A DNA stretch of 64,000 bases from assembly GCA_900175165.2 (NCBI GenBank), contig FWWN02000670.1:32371-96370 (forward strand), given 5' to 3'. The stretch comes from Rhizomucor pusillus (lineage: Eukaryota; Mucoromycota; Mucoromycetes; Mucorales; Lichtheimiaceae). The translations under genes and the position numbers were made by a program. Under the pieces are notes generated by a model that was not told where the DNA came from, did not search any database, and saw only the letters and a list, made by a program, of their open reading frames with translations. Shown here piece by piece: positions 45,126-57,962 of the stretch; the stretch's first letter is position 1; each line of letters opens with the position of its first letter.

Positions 45126-47713
45126 TTGGGGCGTTCAGTAGTCTTTTTTGACTGGAACGTGACGAGCGAGGAGTCGAAAGGAAAGACAAAGAAAACCTAT
45201 CTTACAGTGGCGCGTTCCAGGTTGCTTCTGGAGTTTGCTTCGGACAAACAGTCATTCTTTGGACGCTGACCGCGTTGCCGACGAAGGAAAGACTGAGATT
45301 TTTGCTTGACACCTGTTCATACGCATTAATCGACAAGAAAAAGCTAGGATAGGGCGTTTTGTCCTATATGTGCAATTGAACAAAGAAAAGAGGGGATATA
45401 AAGAAACCGTCTTGTCTTTATCGTCATTGTCTAGCATGGATAGATCTCTATAAAGCATTCTCGATTTGAAAGCATGCCTTTGAATATGTGCTATAAACTA
45501 TTTATTCTCGTCAACCATATACGCAGTTATTGTCTGTCGAAAGCAAACCCCTTTCGGTTATTCTACTGCCGGGCCGAGATCCATCTTGTCCGTCTTTATG
45601 AATATGAAAGTGTAGGTCTTCCATGTGTTCACGCGTTGGTGTCAAAGCGAGAGAAAAAAAAAAAAAAAGAGAGAAGAAGCGCGGACAGCATATGCTGCCA
45701 AGCTTTCCAAGGCACATGCTAAACAATGCCCGAAAACAAGCAAAGTACACCTTTTCCAAAAATTAATGTCGCTGCAATTTGTCGTTTTGGGGTATAAATG
45801 TATTATAAAATTTCACAAAATGCGACATTACTTTTGGGAAAAAGTGTATTTCAGAGCACAGTGCCGTAGGAAATGCGCCAATCCTCCCTGAGATTTGCCC
45901 GCAAAATTGCCCCAGGCACCTGCTACATTCCGGGTTTACTGTAGTGCAACGATGATGAATTCTTCTAAACTACCACATCTGTCCGTTAATCAGCACTGTT
46001 GCCTCTGGACACGCAGGTTGGACCGGTAAAGTGTGGGACAACGCTCCGTCCTGTCCCAATGACATGGCCTTAATCCGGATGTAAACGTGGGAGACACCTG
46101 ATAGATACAGTAGATTTTTATTTTTCTCAAGTAGCTTCCTGATCAATCCAGATAAGAGACACGTCCATTGCCCTATGCGCTCAGCCTCTTTTCCTGTCCC
46201 TGTTGCTGCTTTGTGTATGTGTGCGCGTGTTTCGAAACAGGAATAATCCTTGTAATTTTCTTTTTTTTTCTATTCCTTTCTCAGATTCTATCGAATACAC
46301 GCATTAGGTCATCCATTTGCATGGGGAGAAGGAGGAGGAACCAAGTTAGTAGCAACGGCCCCGTCGTTACAACCTCCCCATATTTTTTCCCCACATCTGA
46401 ACCCCACCCCCACATCCAGAGTGAGAGCAAGTGAGCCTGAGAGTATAAGCAGGATTACACCAATTAATCGACAAGGGCAACAGCAATGTGGAACGAATAG
46501 AAATCTGTGACAATCCCGCTCGGTGTAACGTCTCACAAGCTTTTGTTTAGCCGCAAAGAAAAACGTGGTGCGCGCCTTTGTCAGCAATATTTTTGTCTTC
46601 CAGCGCATTCACCAGCATATGATATGTAAGATGCAGACGCCCACCCCTGCAGATTAACACGTTTTGCGTCTTGTCGCGTGCGCATTAGACCCAAGAAAAA
46701 AGGAAAAGACTTTTTGTCAACTGCGATCAGGCCTATGATAACAGTGCCATATAAGGTCAAGTTGGAATGGTGCGGGAACCTCTACTACCATTGTCTCATC
46801 AGTCTAAGAAGCCTTTTTCGAGGAGCACACAAGTTCGAAAAAATTTGCTCCAATAATTTATGTGACCGGTCCGGCGCTATCACGGATAATCTTGATTGCC
46901 TCACCACCACCGCTGCTGTCATTCTTCCGTTCCAATCACACCCGTGATCTCACTTTGGATAATGACGAATACTCGCCCTATCTGGGTGCTTAAATGTTCA
47001 AAAGTTGTAAATCGCCTATAGAAAGAAAAAAAAGCTTTTGATACGAGTGAGTTGAGCTCTTGGGAAAAAAATGAATGATGAGAGCGCATTCATCGCATTG
47101 ACGGGCACACATAGCACCGATATGGTATTTTTGTGCTTGTGTTTGTATTTTGGTTTTTCCCGCCCTTGCTCTATTGTAAAGAGAGGACCCTGGCTGGATT
47201 GTGTAAGCCAAGCAGATGCAGTGTCCACGCGTCAATGATATAAAAATACATACATATGCAGTGCTCGTGCTTGCGCATGCTTTGCAGAGCTTAAACCTGT
47301 TTTCGGGCTACTTGACTAGAATGGAAAGTGCGCCATGTGTAGCTGAGCAGCATATACACAAGGCAGATAGAGAAGAAAAGAGAGAGAGAGAGAGAGAGAA
47401 ATGGTTAAGGGTGCGTTGTTCTCAAAGAATGTAAAGGACAGGCACAAAGGCGAGACGATTGGCTGAGGAAACAGCGGAAAGTTTTCTGTGGGGGGAATGA
47501 CGCCCAAAATCCCCGGGGGCTCATGAAACGATTGGCAGTGTGTAGCAACTGAATTTGGTTGCCGCGATACCGCGGGCTCCCACACTTTCGAGCTTAAACG
47601 ATCGCACTTAATTTTTTTTTCTTTGCGGAGTGAGTGGGGTGAGAGAGAGAGAGGGACAAATATAAGGCGGGATTGTTCTGAATCTTTCTCCACTTTTTCC
47701 CCCCCATCCTTCA
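45126..47713. other. Gene-poor region and WRKY-gene upstream
   Basis: 2.6 kb with no supported gene. Simple runs occur at 45655-45669 (A-rich) and 46260-46270 (T-rich), and GA repeats at 47377-47400 and 47640-47655. The last 300 bp are CT/GA-rich as in other leaders here and probably hold the promoter of the WRKY-like gene. Confidence 0.45.
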
Positions 47714-49089
47714 ATGAGCGAAAGCATATCTGCACATCCTAGAGACAAAAACAACCTCGTGCATCTCTACCACCACGAGCAGATCCCATACCAGTCTGCA
47801 CAGCGCCAGCACCAGCGACAAATGTCAGAACCTGATGTGTGGCGCACAACAGCAACGCCTGCAACGCCAGCAACGACAGCAACAAACGGTAACATGTCAA
47901 CAAGCCCTGCAACGTGTGATTTGCAGGATGTCATCTTTTGCTACCAGTCGCAGCCGGAACTGCTACGGTTAATCCTGCTTAGTAAAGTAGAGGAGGACAA
48001 GCGGAGGACAGAAGAAGCCAAGTTACGTGCCAAGGAAATCGACCTTTTGCTTCTCCAGCAACGCCAACAGCAACAACAGCAGCAACCGTCAGCGATGCCT
48101 TCGCCGGTCTCTGCGCCACCGTCAAGCTCGTCGTCTGAGCAGGCGATGCAGCAACAGCATTCGATTCTTGATAGCGGCTTTGATTTTCAGTCCATGTCGC
48201 CGTTTCAGCAGCACCAGCAGCAACAACAGCAGCCGCGGCCCCGGCGCACAAGTTTGGATGCCATTCTTGATTCCCCACAGCCGAATGTCCCCGGTCTTCT
48301 CCAACGACGAGATTCCCCGCTTAATTCCTCTATGGCAATAAGCAGCACAGAGCTGGACGAGGATCGCCCGTTTACACCCGGCCCTGGAATGTCGCTTTTC
48401 CAAATGGGCAGGTAAATATCATCGGCTGCTGCAGCTTATTGCCAGTTTTTTCCCATCAGGGTGGATTAGCTAATATTCATGATTTTCGTTTTTGTCCTGT
48501 TAGCTATCCACAGGCTTCTCCGGTCGTTTCCCTAAAACATCCGATCCCACAGTACATGGATCAAAACAACTCTTACAATCCTCCACCACCACCACCACAA
48601 CAACAACACTTACCACATACCACCGCCACCACTACCAACACTGCAGCTGCGCCGCCACCGCCGCTAGCTTCCTCGTCACCTGCCTTGCAACAGCAGCAAC
48701 CTATGTATCATTCATCGCCCCAGCGATTTGACCCTTACTTTCCACACCGTCCTCGACGAAGACGTGAAATGCAGGCCATTACAAAGATCGTCGAGACTCG
48801 CGAATACCCTTACATGGACGGCTATTTCTGGAAGAATAACGGCAACACTGTTCAAAAGAAGACTGGAAACAAGAGTGTATACTATAAATGTTCAAATAGC
48901 ACCAAGGTAAAGTGTGGCGTTGCACACGCATGCTCCTTTCTATTTTCTGATCGCCTGATTTTTTGTAATTTTCAGGGCTGCCCCGTCAACAAGACTGTAA
49001 CGTGGAAAGGAAATGGCGAGTATCTGATCAAATACCGCGGAGAACACCTGCCAGATTGCAGCAAGGTGCAACGCATCGTCGAAGTATGA
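47714..49089 (+). CDS. WRKY-like zinc-finger transcription factor
   Basis: Exons 47714-48411, 48504-48906 and 48976-49089 give 404 aa. The first 230 residues are low-complexity with Gln runs; a helix at about 75-118 (ELLRLILLSKVEEDKRRTEE) may form a coiled coil. Pro/Gln/His-rich sequence follows. Residues 336-400 form a WRKY-GCM1 type domain: MDGYFWKNNGNTVQKK, SVYYKCSNSTKGCPVNKTV and EYLIKYRGEHLPDC. The heptapeptide is WKNNGNT instead of WRKYGQK. The zinc set is Cys362, Cys369, His391 and Cys395 (C-x6-C-x21-H-x3-C). The basic stretch RPRRRREMQ before it could be a nuclear signal. The intron inside the domain falls after STK, before GCPV, unlike the plant positions. Sequence-specific DNA binding is expected; targets unknown. 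Confidence 0.88.
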
Positions 49090-49833
49090 TAGACAAGTCT
49101 AATAATCTGTAATCATCCGCCGCCCCTATATGTATCTGTACAGTATATTTCCCTTACCTGTTAACAGCATTTTTAAGTCCTCCTTACGCTACGCTTTTTC
49201 TGAAGTGAATTAACGCATTCCCTCTAAATTCTTTCTTTCATTGCCATCTTCATAGCCGCCGCATATATCCTTCTTCACCCTCTCTCTCTCTCTCTCCCTC
49301 TCTTATATAATCACTTCCTGTATATGTTCAAAGTATAAACAAGAAGAAAAAGGAAGACACCCATATTTGCATGCAAATCTCTTTCTAGCTCCCCTCCTGT
49401 CTCTCTGTACAACTTGTATCACAATTTGCCAGACAAAGGATAAAAAGGATCAATCGCATGATTTAACCCATAGGGGTCCATGTGTCATGAAATCGCTCTA
49501 ATAATTCGTTTGCAGGTAATATTTGCTTATATTTGTGCTTCAGCAAGCAGCCTCTTTCCCGAAACAGATCATCTTACAATGATATATTCATTAGTCTTAG
49601 TCTCATATTTTAGAAACACGCATTAGCTACAGTATGCATATGTTCTTGGACACTTGACTAGACACTTGTGGGTGTATCATTTTGCAGATATATTGATCGT
49701 ATATCCATGATTCCTGTTTCTGATTTGGACGTGTTCCTGGGAGGTGCAAAAGCCACACTTGGGGATTTTTTGCCCAAATTCGAAATTCAAGCAGCAGACG
49801 GGCTCTTCCAGTTAGCAACTTTCTCTCAACGGA
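49090..49833. other. Intergenic between two plus genes
   Basis: 744 bp, AT-rich with a CT repeat at 49280-49302. No gene supported. Confidence 0.5.
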
Positions 49834-52800
49834 ATGGCTGCAAAAAAGAGAAAGACCTCTGATCAAGACGAGAGCAAGCAGTCTGGCACCGCTGCGTCCA
49901 TTCTGTCGAGCACCGCTGCTGCAGAAGTCAGCTTCCCTCGAGGTGGCGCTGGCGTCCTGACGCCTTTGGAACGTCGTGAAATTGCGATCCAAGCAGCCAA
50001 TGACCTTTTCTCAGAAGTAAGCCTTCACTGTCAATGACATTAAATGTAAAACGTTTTGCTTATTCGCGATCCACGTAGAAACCCAAGAGCGATGAAGCCG
50101 AGGGACCGGCCAAAAAGAAGAGAAAGGCCGACAAGAAGAAGGACAAAGGCACAGCAGTCAATGTAGCAACAAAGGAAAAGAAAAAGAAAAAGTCAAACAG
50201 TATTGCCGACTTGTCATTCAAGGTAAGAAAAAACAAAGACAAAAGGAGTATTGCTTGCGTATTATCATACTTAACACTTTTAAGCAGCGTCTCACTGTCG
50301 GTTCTGTACTTTTTGGATGCATTTCCCAAATCCACGATCTCGAAATGTTCGTCTCACTTCCCGGTCAGCTGCGAGGCGTCGTCGCTATTACCGAAATATC
50401 CGACCAGTTCACAAAGGCCGTGGAGCAAGTAGCGAACCAGCAATCGTTCGAGAATGACGATATGGAGGAGAGCCAGAATGCAGAGTTACCCCGCTTGCAG
50501 CAATATTTCCGTCTCGGCCAATATGTATGCTGCAAAGTCATTAACATGGTCAATCAGGATGAAAAGGGCAACAGCGTGAAAAGGATCGAATTGACTTTGC
50601 GACCTGACGCTGTAAACAATGCCATCATGAAGAGAGATGTCACTACCGGCGTGGTAAGTTGATAGTGTGGACGAACCGGTTCCAGACGACGCATCGTGTG
50701 CTCATCAGCTCTCGAATGTAGATTCTTTCTGCGAGCATCGCCAGCGTAGAAGATCACGGCTACATTTTGAACTTTGGTATCGAGGATCTGACCGGCTTCT
50801 GCAAGCACAGCGATGCCAAGCAATACATTGAAAAATACAACAACAGACAGCCTTTGGTGCCTGGCCAGGTTATCCAATGTTCCGTTTTACAGAATGCTGG
50901 TAATAAGCGCACAGTCAACGTGACGTTCAATCGGGATGCCGTCGCCAAGAGCATCGTAAGTTGGCTTAAACCTATAAGGTTGATCCTGTATACTTATTTT
51001 CCTTTTATTAGGCCAAAGAACCCTGGTCCAACTACACATCTGTTCCTGCAGGTTTGTTGGTCAACGGCGTTGTGTCCGAGATCCTGTCAAACGGCCTTCG
51101 TGTCACGTTTATGGGTCTGTACGACGCTTTCATCGAAATGGTCCACGTTCCTGTCAAATTAAACATTGAGGAGGAGTACAAATTGAACCAAAAGGTCAAG
51201 TGCCGAATCCTCTATCGAGTCATCGACGCCGAGAACATCATTGTAGGCGCTTCGATGTTGCCGCATATTCTCAACCTCACGTCCCCCTTGCCTTCGGAGG
51301 ATCAATATGTTGGACACGTCTATCCGTTCGGTACGACGCTGGAGGAGGTCACAGTTACAAAGATCAAGCCTCGCGGTGGTGTGCATGTTTCCATCGCTGG
51401 TGTCGAGGGCATATCCGGTTTTGTCCATGTAAGTTGGAAAACTGATGGCTTGCTTGTTAGAGAGAATATTCATGGCCGACACATTTTTCTATTTTAGATA
51501 AGCAATCTGTCAGACGAGGCCAAAAAGGAGAGCATCGAAGCCGACGGACCTTTCCAAGTCGGTTCCAAGCACAGAGCGCGTGTCCTCGGTTACAACCCCA
51601 TTGACGCCATCCTCCTTCTCAGTACAAAAGCCAAAATCCTGTCTGAAAAGTACTTGCGAGTACAGGATGTCCCTATCGGTGAAATCATCGAAGGCACTGT
51701 CAAGAACTTTAAAGAGAACGGCATGAACGTGGCCATCTCCTCCAGCATTAACGGTTTCGTCCCTACTGTACATCTCGCAGATGCCGCGTTGACGCATCCC
51801 GAACTCAAGTACAAGGTTGGCGCAAAGGTCAAGGGTCGTGTTTTGTCCATTGATCCTGTCAAGAACCGGCTCATGTTGACGCTGAAGCAATCACTGGTGC
51901 ACAGCGAGTGGCCCATCATCAAAGACTATGAAAACATCGAAGAAGGCATGACCACGCACGGTGTCATCTTCAGCATCAAATCATTTGGCGCGTTCATCCG
52001 TTTCTACAACAACGTCACTGCTCTGTGTCCAGCTTCTGAAATGACTGAGACTCAGGTACCTGACCTGTCCAAGGTCTTCCGAGTCGGCCAGAGCGTCAAG
52101 GCATACGTCAAGACCGTCGATCCTCAGCAACAAAAACTCATTGTATCGCTGACGAACTTTAAGAAGGAGAAGCGTGAAAAGAGACAGGAGCGCAAGAAAC
52201 AAGAAGAACAGGAAGCGAACAAGAAGCAGACTGCTGAAAAGAAGGGAGGAGCATTGACCGAAGTTCGCACCATCGACACGCTTGAAGAAGGTTACATCGG
52301 CGAAGGCACTGTCACCAAGGTGAACCGTGCACACGGCTTGATTGTCAAGGTTGGCACTGGCGTGACCGGCCGTGTCCACCGTACCGATATCTCTGATGTG
52401 TTTGTGGACAACCCGACCGAAAAGTTCAAAAAGGGAATGAAGGTGCGCTACGCCATTGTGAGACTGGACAAGAAGCGCAAGCAGGTCGATCTGTCCCTGC
52501 GTAAATCGCGCACGGACCCCGATCAAGTGAACGACGACGAAACCGACGTGGCACCTGAAGTCAAATCCATCGATGAACTGTCGGAAGGCCAAGTACTACT
52601 CGGTTACGTAGACAACGTTGCAGATTCTGGTGTGTTTGTCACTGTTGGACGCAACGTCACTGTTCGAATCAAGATCGCCCATCTCTCTGACGAGTTTGTC
52701 AAGGAATGGAAAGGTCTCTACAAGGTCGGTCAGCTCGTCAAACTCAAAGTCCTCCAAGTCGATACCGGAAGCAAGCGTGCCGAAGGTACGCTCAAGAGAA

Positions 52801-54140
52801 GCATGGTAGAAGGCGTCAAGCCAAAGAAGAACAAGAGCAAGAAGCAGCAAGATGCTAGCGATGACGAAGACCAAGTCATGGAGGATGCAGATGCTATGGA
52901 AACAGATGATGAAGAAGAAGAAGAAAGCGACGAGGAGGAAGATGTCACGATGATGGATATATTAAGTGAAGATGAAGACGAAGACAAGGATGATGCAGAT
53001 GAAAACGACCCAGCAGCACCCGATGCAGATGATGAGGACAAGCTTGCGCCGTTACCAGTGAGCGATGGATTTGACTGGACTGGCCAAACTGCTGTCCAGG
53101 ACGAAGAGCAGCAACAAGGATCTGAATCTGAGGACGAGTCTGACGAAGATGAAGACGTTGACAAGAAAAAGAAAAAGAAGAAAGAAATCGTCGAAGACAA
53201 GACTGCTGAGCTATCAACGAGCGCACCTCAGTCCATTGCAGACTTTGAACGTCTGATTGTCGGCTCACCAAACTCTTCGTACATCTGGATTAACTACATG
53301 GCATATCAGCTGCAGCTGTCTGAAATCGACAAGGCTCGCGAGATCGGCGAACGTGCGCTGTCGATCATCAGCTTCCGCGAAGAACAGGAAAAGATGAACG
53401 TCTGGGTTGCCATGCTTAACCTTGAGAACACTTATGGCAGCGACGAGTCGCTTGAGCAAGTGTTCAAACGTGCTTGCACCTACTGCGAACCCAAGAAAGT
53501 ATACCTACAACTCTTGAATATCTATGAACGAAGTGGCAAGGAAGAGGCAAGTATCCTTTTTCTAGCTAATTCGAGTTGTATGCAAATGAAATATTTACGC
53601 CTTTCTCTTTAACAGAAAGCCTTGGATCTCTGGAAACGCACACTCAAGCGTTTCAGCCAGTCATCCAAAGTTTGGACCTTGTGTGCCTCCTTCTACATCA
53701 AACACAACAAGGCAGACGAAGCCAGAGAACTCATGACACGCTGCACACACGTTCTCCCAAAGCACAAGCACATCAAGACAATCGTCAAATTCGCCCAGCT
53801 CGAGTTCCGGCACGGCGAGGTCGAACGTGGCCGTACTATCTTTGAAAGCTTAATCAGCGATCATCCAAAGAGGATAGATATCTGGAATATTTACCTGGAC
53901 ATGGAAATAACTGCAGGCGACCAAGATGTCACCAGGTAAGCATCAAAAGATATGCCGCACTTTCGCACAGAGTACTGACATTTGCTTAGACGGTTATTCG
54001 AGCGCATGACATCCATGAAGCTTTCATCAAAGAAGATGAAGTTTGTATTCAAGAAATGGCTCCAGTATGAAAAGGAGCACGGCGGCGAAGACGATATCGA
54101 ACGAGTCAAAGAGAAAGCCATGGAGTTTGTAAACAAATAG
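49834..54140 (+). CDS. RRP5: rRNA biogenesis protein RRP5 (short form)
   Basis: Eight exons (49834-50016, 50079-50222, 50288-50653, 50722-50955, 51012-51428, 51498-53546, 53616-53935, 53990-54140) encode 1287 aa. RRP5 binds pre-rRNA in the nucleolus and is needed for both 18S and 5.8S/25S paths. The basic N-terminus (KKKRKADKKKDK) precedes about eight readable S1 OB-folds, for example LEEVTVTKIKPRGGVHV and EEGYIGEGTVTKVNRAHGL, up to LKVLQVDTGSKRAEGTLKRS. Then comes a long acidic stretch and C-terminal HAT/TPR-like repeats (YIWINYMAYQLQLSEIDKAR, KVWTLCASFYIKHNKADEAR, RIDIWNIYLDMEITAGD). Yeast Rrp5 has 12 S1 domains and 1729 aa, so several S1 repeats seem missing. Intron 6 (53547-53615) starts GCAAGT (GC-AG) and is needed to join GKEE to KALDLWKRTL. 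Confidence 0.94.
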
Positions 54141-54488
54141 AAAGAGCACACACACACACGCCATGTTGTAGCATTTTATACTCTATATATCTCTCCCTTT
54201 CCACGCACAGCGATGATTTTCTTTTCTTTTACTTCATCCATCAAAAACATTTTCCAAATATCATGTACAATTTTCTTCAACCTCTTTGCTATTCAGCACC
54301 AATAGAAAGGCATCAATTTTTGTTCATCTCTTTCGTTGTCCCTTTATCTTGGACGACATTGGATGTTGCTGTGTCTATATTGTAGATTCATGTTCACCAC
54401 GCGACTCTTGGAGGTTCATTTCTGCAAGCAGACCGAAATTATAAAATGCGATGCATGATTTGAGAGGAGAGGCAATTCTCTTCCGGTC
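54141..54488. other. Spacer between RRP5 and VPS28
   Basis: 348 bp, CT- and T-rich. It holds the RRP5 3' end and the VPS28 promoter; nothing else seen. Confidence 0.5.
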
Positions 54489-55543
54489 ATGGACTCACCG
54501 GCTGCTCACCCTCCACAGTATGCACCAAACTATTACAAAAAGTCAAGTAAGTTAGACATGATGTACTTGCATGTATCCATTCTTAAGCAGGAATTGAACC
54601 GGCCCATCTAGATTTAAATCTCGATGAGGTACGTTTAATGCTCCTTTCATTCCCATGCTGCTCTCTGACATGAAAGTAGGAAGTACGGTTGTTCACAAAC
54701 AACAAGGAGCGAGACAAGTACGACAATATGGCGGATTTGTTTGCACTGATTGTGCTCATGGAGCATCTCGAGAAGGCGTTTATTCGCGACTCTATCACAG
54801 CAGAAGAGTAGGTATATCTTGGCTCACAAACACACACTTACATATATATACCAGAGTTTTTGAGTACCTTACATGCAAAAACCCACCTTATCAGATACAC
54901 ACCTCAATGCACCAACCTCATTGCAAAATACAAGACAACCATGAACTTTTTATCAGACAGCGTGACGAACCTGGAGACGTTCATGGACGATTACAAAGTA
55001 AGGATGATATGTATATATACATGCAGTACCTGAATGGTGCTAAAGGCCCAATCTAGTTGACATGTCCGGCAGCCGTCAACCGATTCAAAATTGGAGTACC
55101 TGCGACGTACGAGCATGCAGTGGGAGATAACAAGCAGGATGTTGGCAAATCTGCAAAATACGTGTTTGAAATTGTACAGGTTAGTTTTCAAAAGAAAAAA
55201 AAAACCGATCCATGTCGAGTTTTCGAGGGATGTACCAATCAATCTCTTGCAGCAATTTATTACCCTGATGGATACCTTGCGATTGAATCGATATGCAGTG
55301 GATGAACTTCATCCGATCTTGGCAGACCTTATCCAGTCGCTCAACAACATGCCCGGTCTGCCGGCTGACTTTGAGGGCAAGGCCAAAGTACGCCAATGGC
55401 TTATCACGCTGCATTCAATGAAGGCTAGCGACGAGATCACAGAGGAGCAAGCACGCCAAATGCTTTTTGAAATGGAGCAATCACACACGGAGTTCTATCG
55501 TTTAATTAGTGGAGAACAGAAAGGGTTGGCAGGAACAGAATAA
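54489..55543 (+). CDS. VPS28: ESCRT-I subunit VPS28
   Basis: Six exons (54489-54546, 54591-54628, 54680-54807, 54895-54997, 55057-55179, 55253-55543) give 246 aa. VPS28 is part of ESCRT-I with VPS23 and VPS37 and links it to ESCRT-II for sorting ubiquitinated cargo at endosomes. The N-terminal core has LDEEVRLFTNNKERDKYDNM, LFALIVLMEHLEKAFIRDSI, EEYTPQCTNLIAKY and FMDDYKLTCPAAVNRFKIGV. The C-terminal four-helix domain includes FITLMDTLRLNRYAVDELHP and KVRQWLITLHSMKASDEI, then MLFEMEQSHTEFYRLI. Length is as in other fungi. The exon 3 donor is GTAGGT, dictated by the frame (EE|YTPQ). Confidence 0.96.
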
Positions 55544-55728
55544 AAGGAGGTAAACTATGGAAAAGGACCATTCTTTTTTCCTTTGTAACCCATTGTAAAT
55601 CAAATGTGTAAATGGTATCGATAGTAAAAGAAAGAAAGGAAGAAAGAGCACAAAGGAGGAAAACAAAAAAAGAAGAAAAGGACATGTTATGTACAAAGAG
55701 TAATGCAAGGGAGAAAAAAAGACAGCAA

Positions 55729-57962
55729 TCACTTGAACGTAACGGGCGGAACGGCGTCGCAAGGCGTTTGTTGCCAGGCATGCTCTAGCTGCTTGAGTTC
55801 GCGTGTAAACTCTGGGCTCGGCATGGATGTTGATTGCCAGTCTGTCTCCATAAAGCTGCTGACTCTGCCGTGGACGCGTCCTTCCATTTTCATGAGTTCA
55901 GCGATGAATCCAATGTTAGGTGACATGTTGGGTCGTGCTTTGATGACATGGCGGTATGCCTTTTTGAGCGTCCAGCGTTCTGAGGTCACCAAGTACGCAA
56001 GGATGGCTGTGACGGACCGGGATTTGCCAGCTTTGCAGTGAACGTAGACCGGTTCGTGGCTTCGTTTTGCTTCCTCTAGAGATATATTTATTAGTTTTTT
56101 GAACATTTATACTCCAATTTTCGCTGCTTACCGATAAAGTTGACGGCTTCCATCATAACCCAATCAATGTTCTTCATTTCTACAGTGTCGCGCGCTGCTA
56201 TCTTGCGGTACATGACTTTGCCTTGCAACACTTCGTCGTTACACTCTTCGGCCATGTTGAGCACTCGGCGGATCTTGCGCAACTCGAGTTCTGCAGCTTG
56301 CTCAACAGTTTCAATCTCTGGACCGACAAAGAGGAAGCCGGGGATAATCTCGGATATCACAAAGTCAAAATCGTTCTCGGTCTGGGGGGATATCGAATCG
56401 TGAATGCTAACTTCATCCTCGTCTTCGAGTACACGAGCAAGAGGTGAAACGGATGACGTTGACGTGGTTGCGCTCGGCGCTACCAAAAGTTGCTGAGGAT
56501 CAAGCAAATCATCTGCTGCTTGTGCTGCTGCTTCGTCGTTGTTAGTGGCAGTCCCGCTGCCCAAAAAGAGATGCCCGTTTGCTTTTGCTGCCTGCTGCGA
56601 TCTCCGGCTTGCGCGCCGAGCTAGCGCATTGGCATTGTTAGCTCTCGCTGCTTGAGTATCGAGACTGAATAAACTTGTACGTCTGTGTAGGTCGTTTTTG
56701 CTACTGATATTTGTTCCGATCGTGTAGCTTGCAGATCGTCTAGGTAAAGCTGCGCTGTTGGGCCGGCCCTTTGCTGAATCTGATACATCTTCGCTGCCTT
56801 CAATGACATACTCCTCATATTCAGACTCGAATGCTTTGAATCCGCCGTCCAAATAGTGCACCTGGTCCAATTTTTGGTTGGCGTCTACGGCACGCTCCAG
56901 CACACTTATGAGAGTCCAAGCTTGTGTCGAGCTATGGGGCTGCATGTCTTCGTCGTATACGACCCAGACGATGTGATCATTCAAGCTGTTTCGTTTTTTG
57001 ACTGCTTCAGCGGCCTTCTGCTCAAAGATAGAAGAGCCTGCCGGGGTTGTGGGCTCGTTGGGTTCCTTGCTTTGCAAAACTCGATTAGCATAGCGTTCTC
57101 GACCTTCGGGCGTTGTAATGAAGTTTTCCAGATTAAAGTTGGAGACGGTGCCGCGTTGGTAGCGTTTAATCAGCAGTGAGGGCAAGTTGACGTTTAGGGA
57201 GCCTTTGATGCGTCTCCTTTGAAACTCGAATAGATTGCGCACGTCGATTAAAACCAAATTTGTTTGCTGAGCTGCAAACATGGATGCCAACCGATCTGGC
57301 GAAAGCGGTTTGCCTTTTGGCTGCTCGTTCGTCCGCGACGTCGATATCGAGTGGGCTCTAGGTAAAACGAGCTTTGTTTGCGATGGTTTAATCTGGTGAC
57401 TCTGTGAACGCTGCGGTAAAACGACGGTTGGCAGCTCATTGCTGCTTACCGACAGTCTCTCAACGCCAGCAGTGACATTGGCAGTGCACACAGCTTTGTT
57501 TGGTTTGTCGTTGCCGTCGTTTCTGGCACGTTTTGTCGGCTGCTGGTGATGGTGGTGGTGGTGGTGGTGGTGGTCGTCGTCGGCGGTAGTAAAGAAATTC
57601 TTTGCCACATGCTCCGTCGTGGTAGGACAGCTCTCGTCATATGCCGGGGTTGAAGCGGTCCTCACAGGTTTCGGTTTCGAGTCGGCCTTAGGCGTTAAAA
57701 GCGTCGTCGTCGCAGGCACCATTTCAACATTAGAGGTATTCAAGCGAGCAATGTTTGGAAGAGATGTAGACTGTCGAGGAGGTGTAAAGTCGACCCCAGA
57801 GTCCTGGCGCTTTTGTGGTACCTGCCATGCCCTCCTTGTCAAAGCATGCGGGAGTTTTCGAAGGAACGCGCTAGCAAGACCTTGAGGCCTTTGTGGTGGT
57901 GGTTGCAAGGAACGAGCGGTATCGCCTGGTCTTTTCGGCTTTCGGTATCGGTCAAAAATCAT
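55729..57962 (-). CDS. Rhodanese plus dual-specificity phosphatase (MKP-like)
   Basis: Two exons (57962-56132, 56075-55729) encode 725 aa. After a long Ser/Pro/Arg-rich disordered N-terminus with a nine-His run, a rhodanese/CH2-type domain spans about residues 220-390 (LVLIDVRNLFEFQRRRIKGS, DHIVWVVYDED, VHYLDGGFKAFESEY). A second disordered Ser/Ala-rich linker leads to the DSP domain (IIPGFLFVGPEIETVEQAAE, RRVLNMAEECND) with the active-site loop HCKAGKSR (Cys624, Arg630) and SPNIGFIAELMKME. This arrangement is that of MAP-kinase phosphatases, in which CH2 binds the kinase and the DSP domain removes phosphate from Thr and Tyr. The target MAPK is unknown. The intron falls in the middle of the DSP domain just before the P-loop. 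It converges on VPS28, 185 bp away. Confidence 0.93.

Noticed and set aside
52730..53200. Ser-rich minus-strand ORF of 156 codons
   Set aside because: Complement of the acidic GAA/GAC-rich segment of RRP5.
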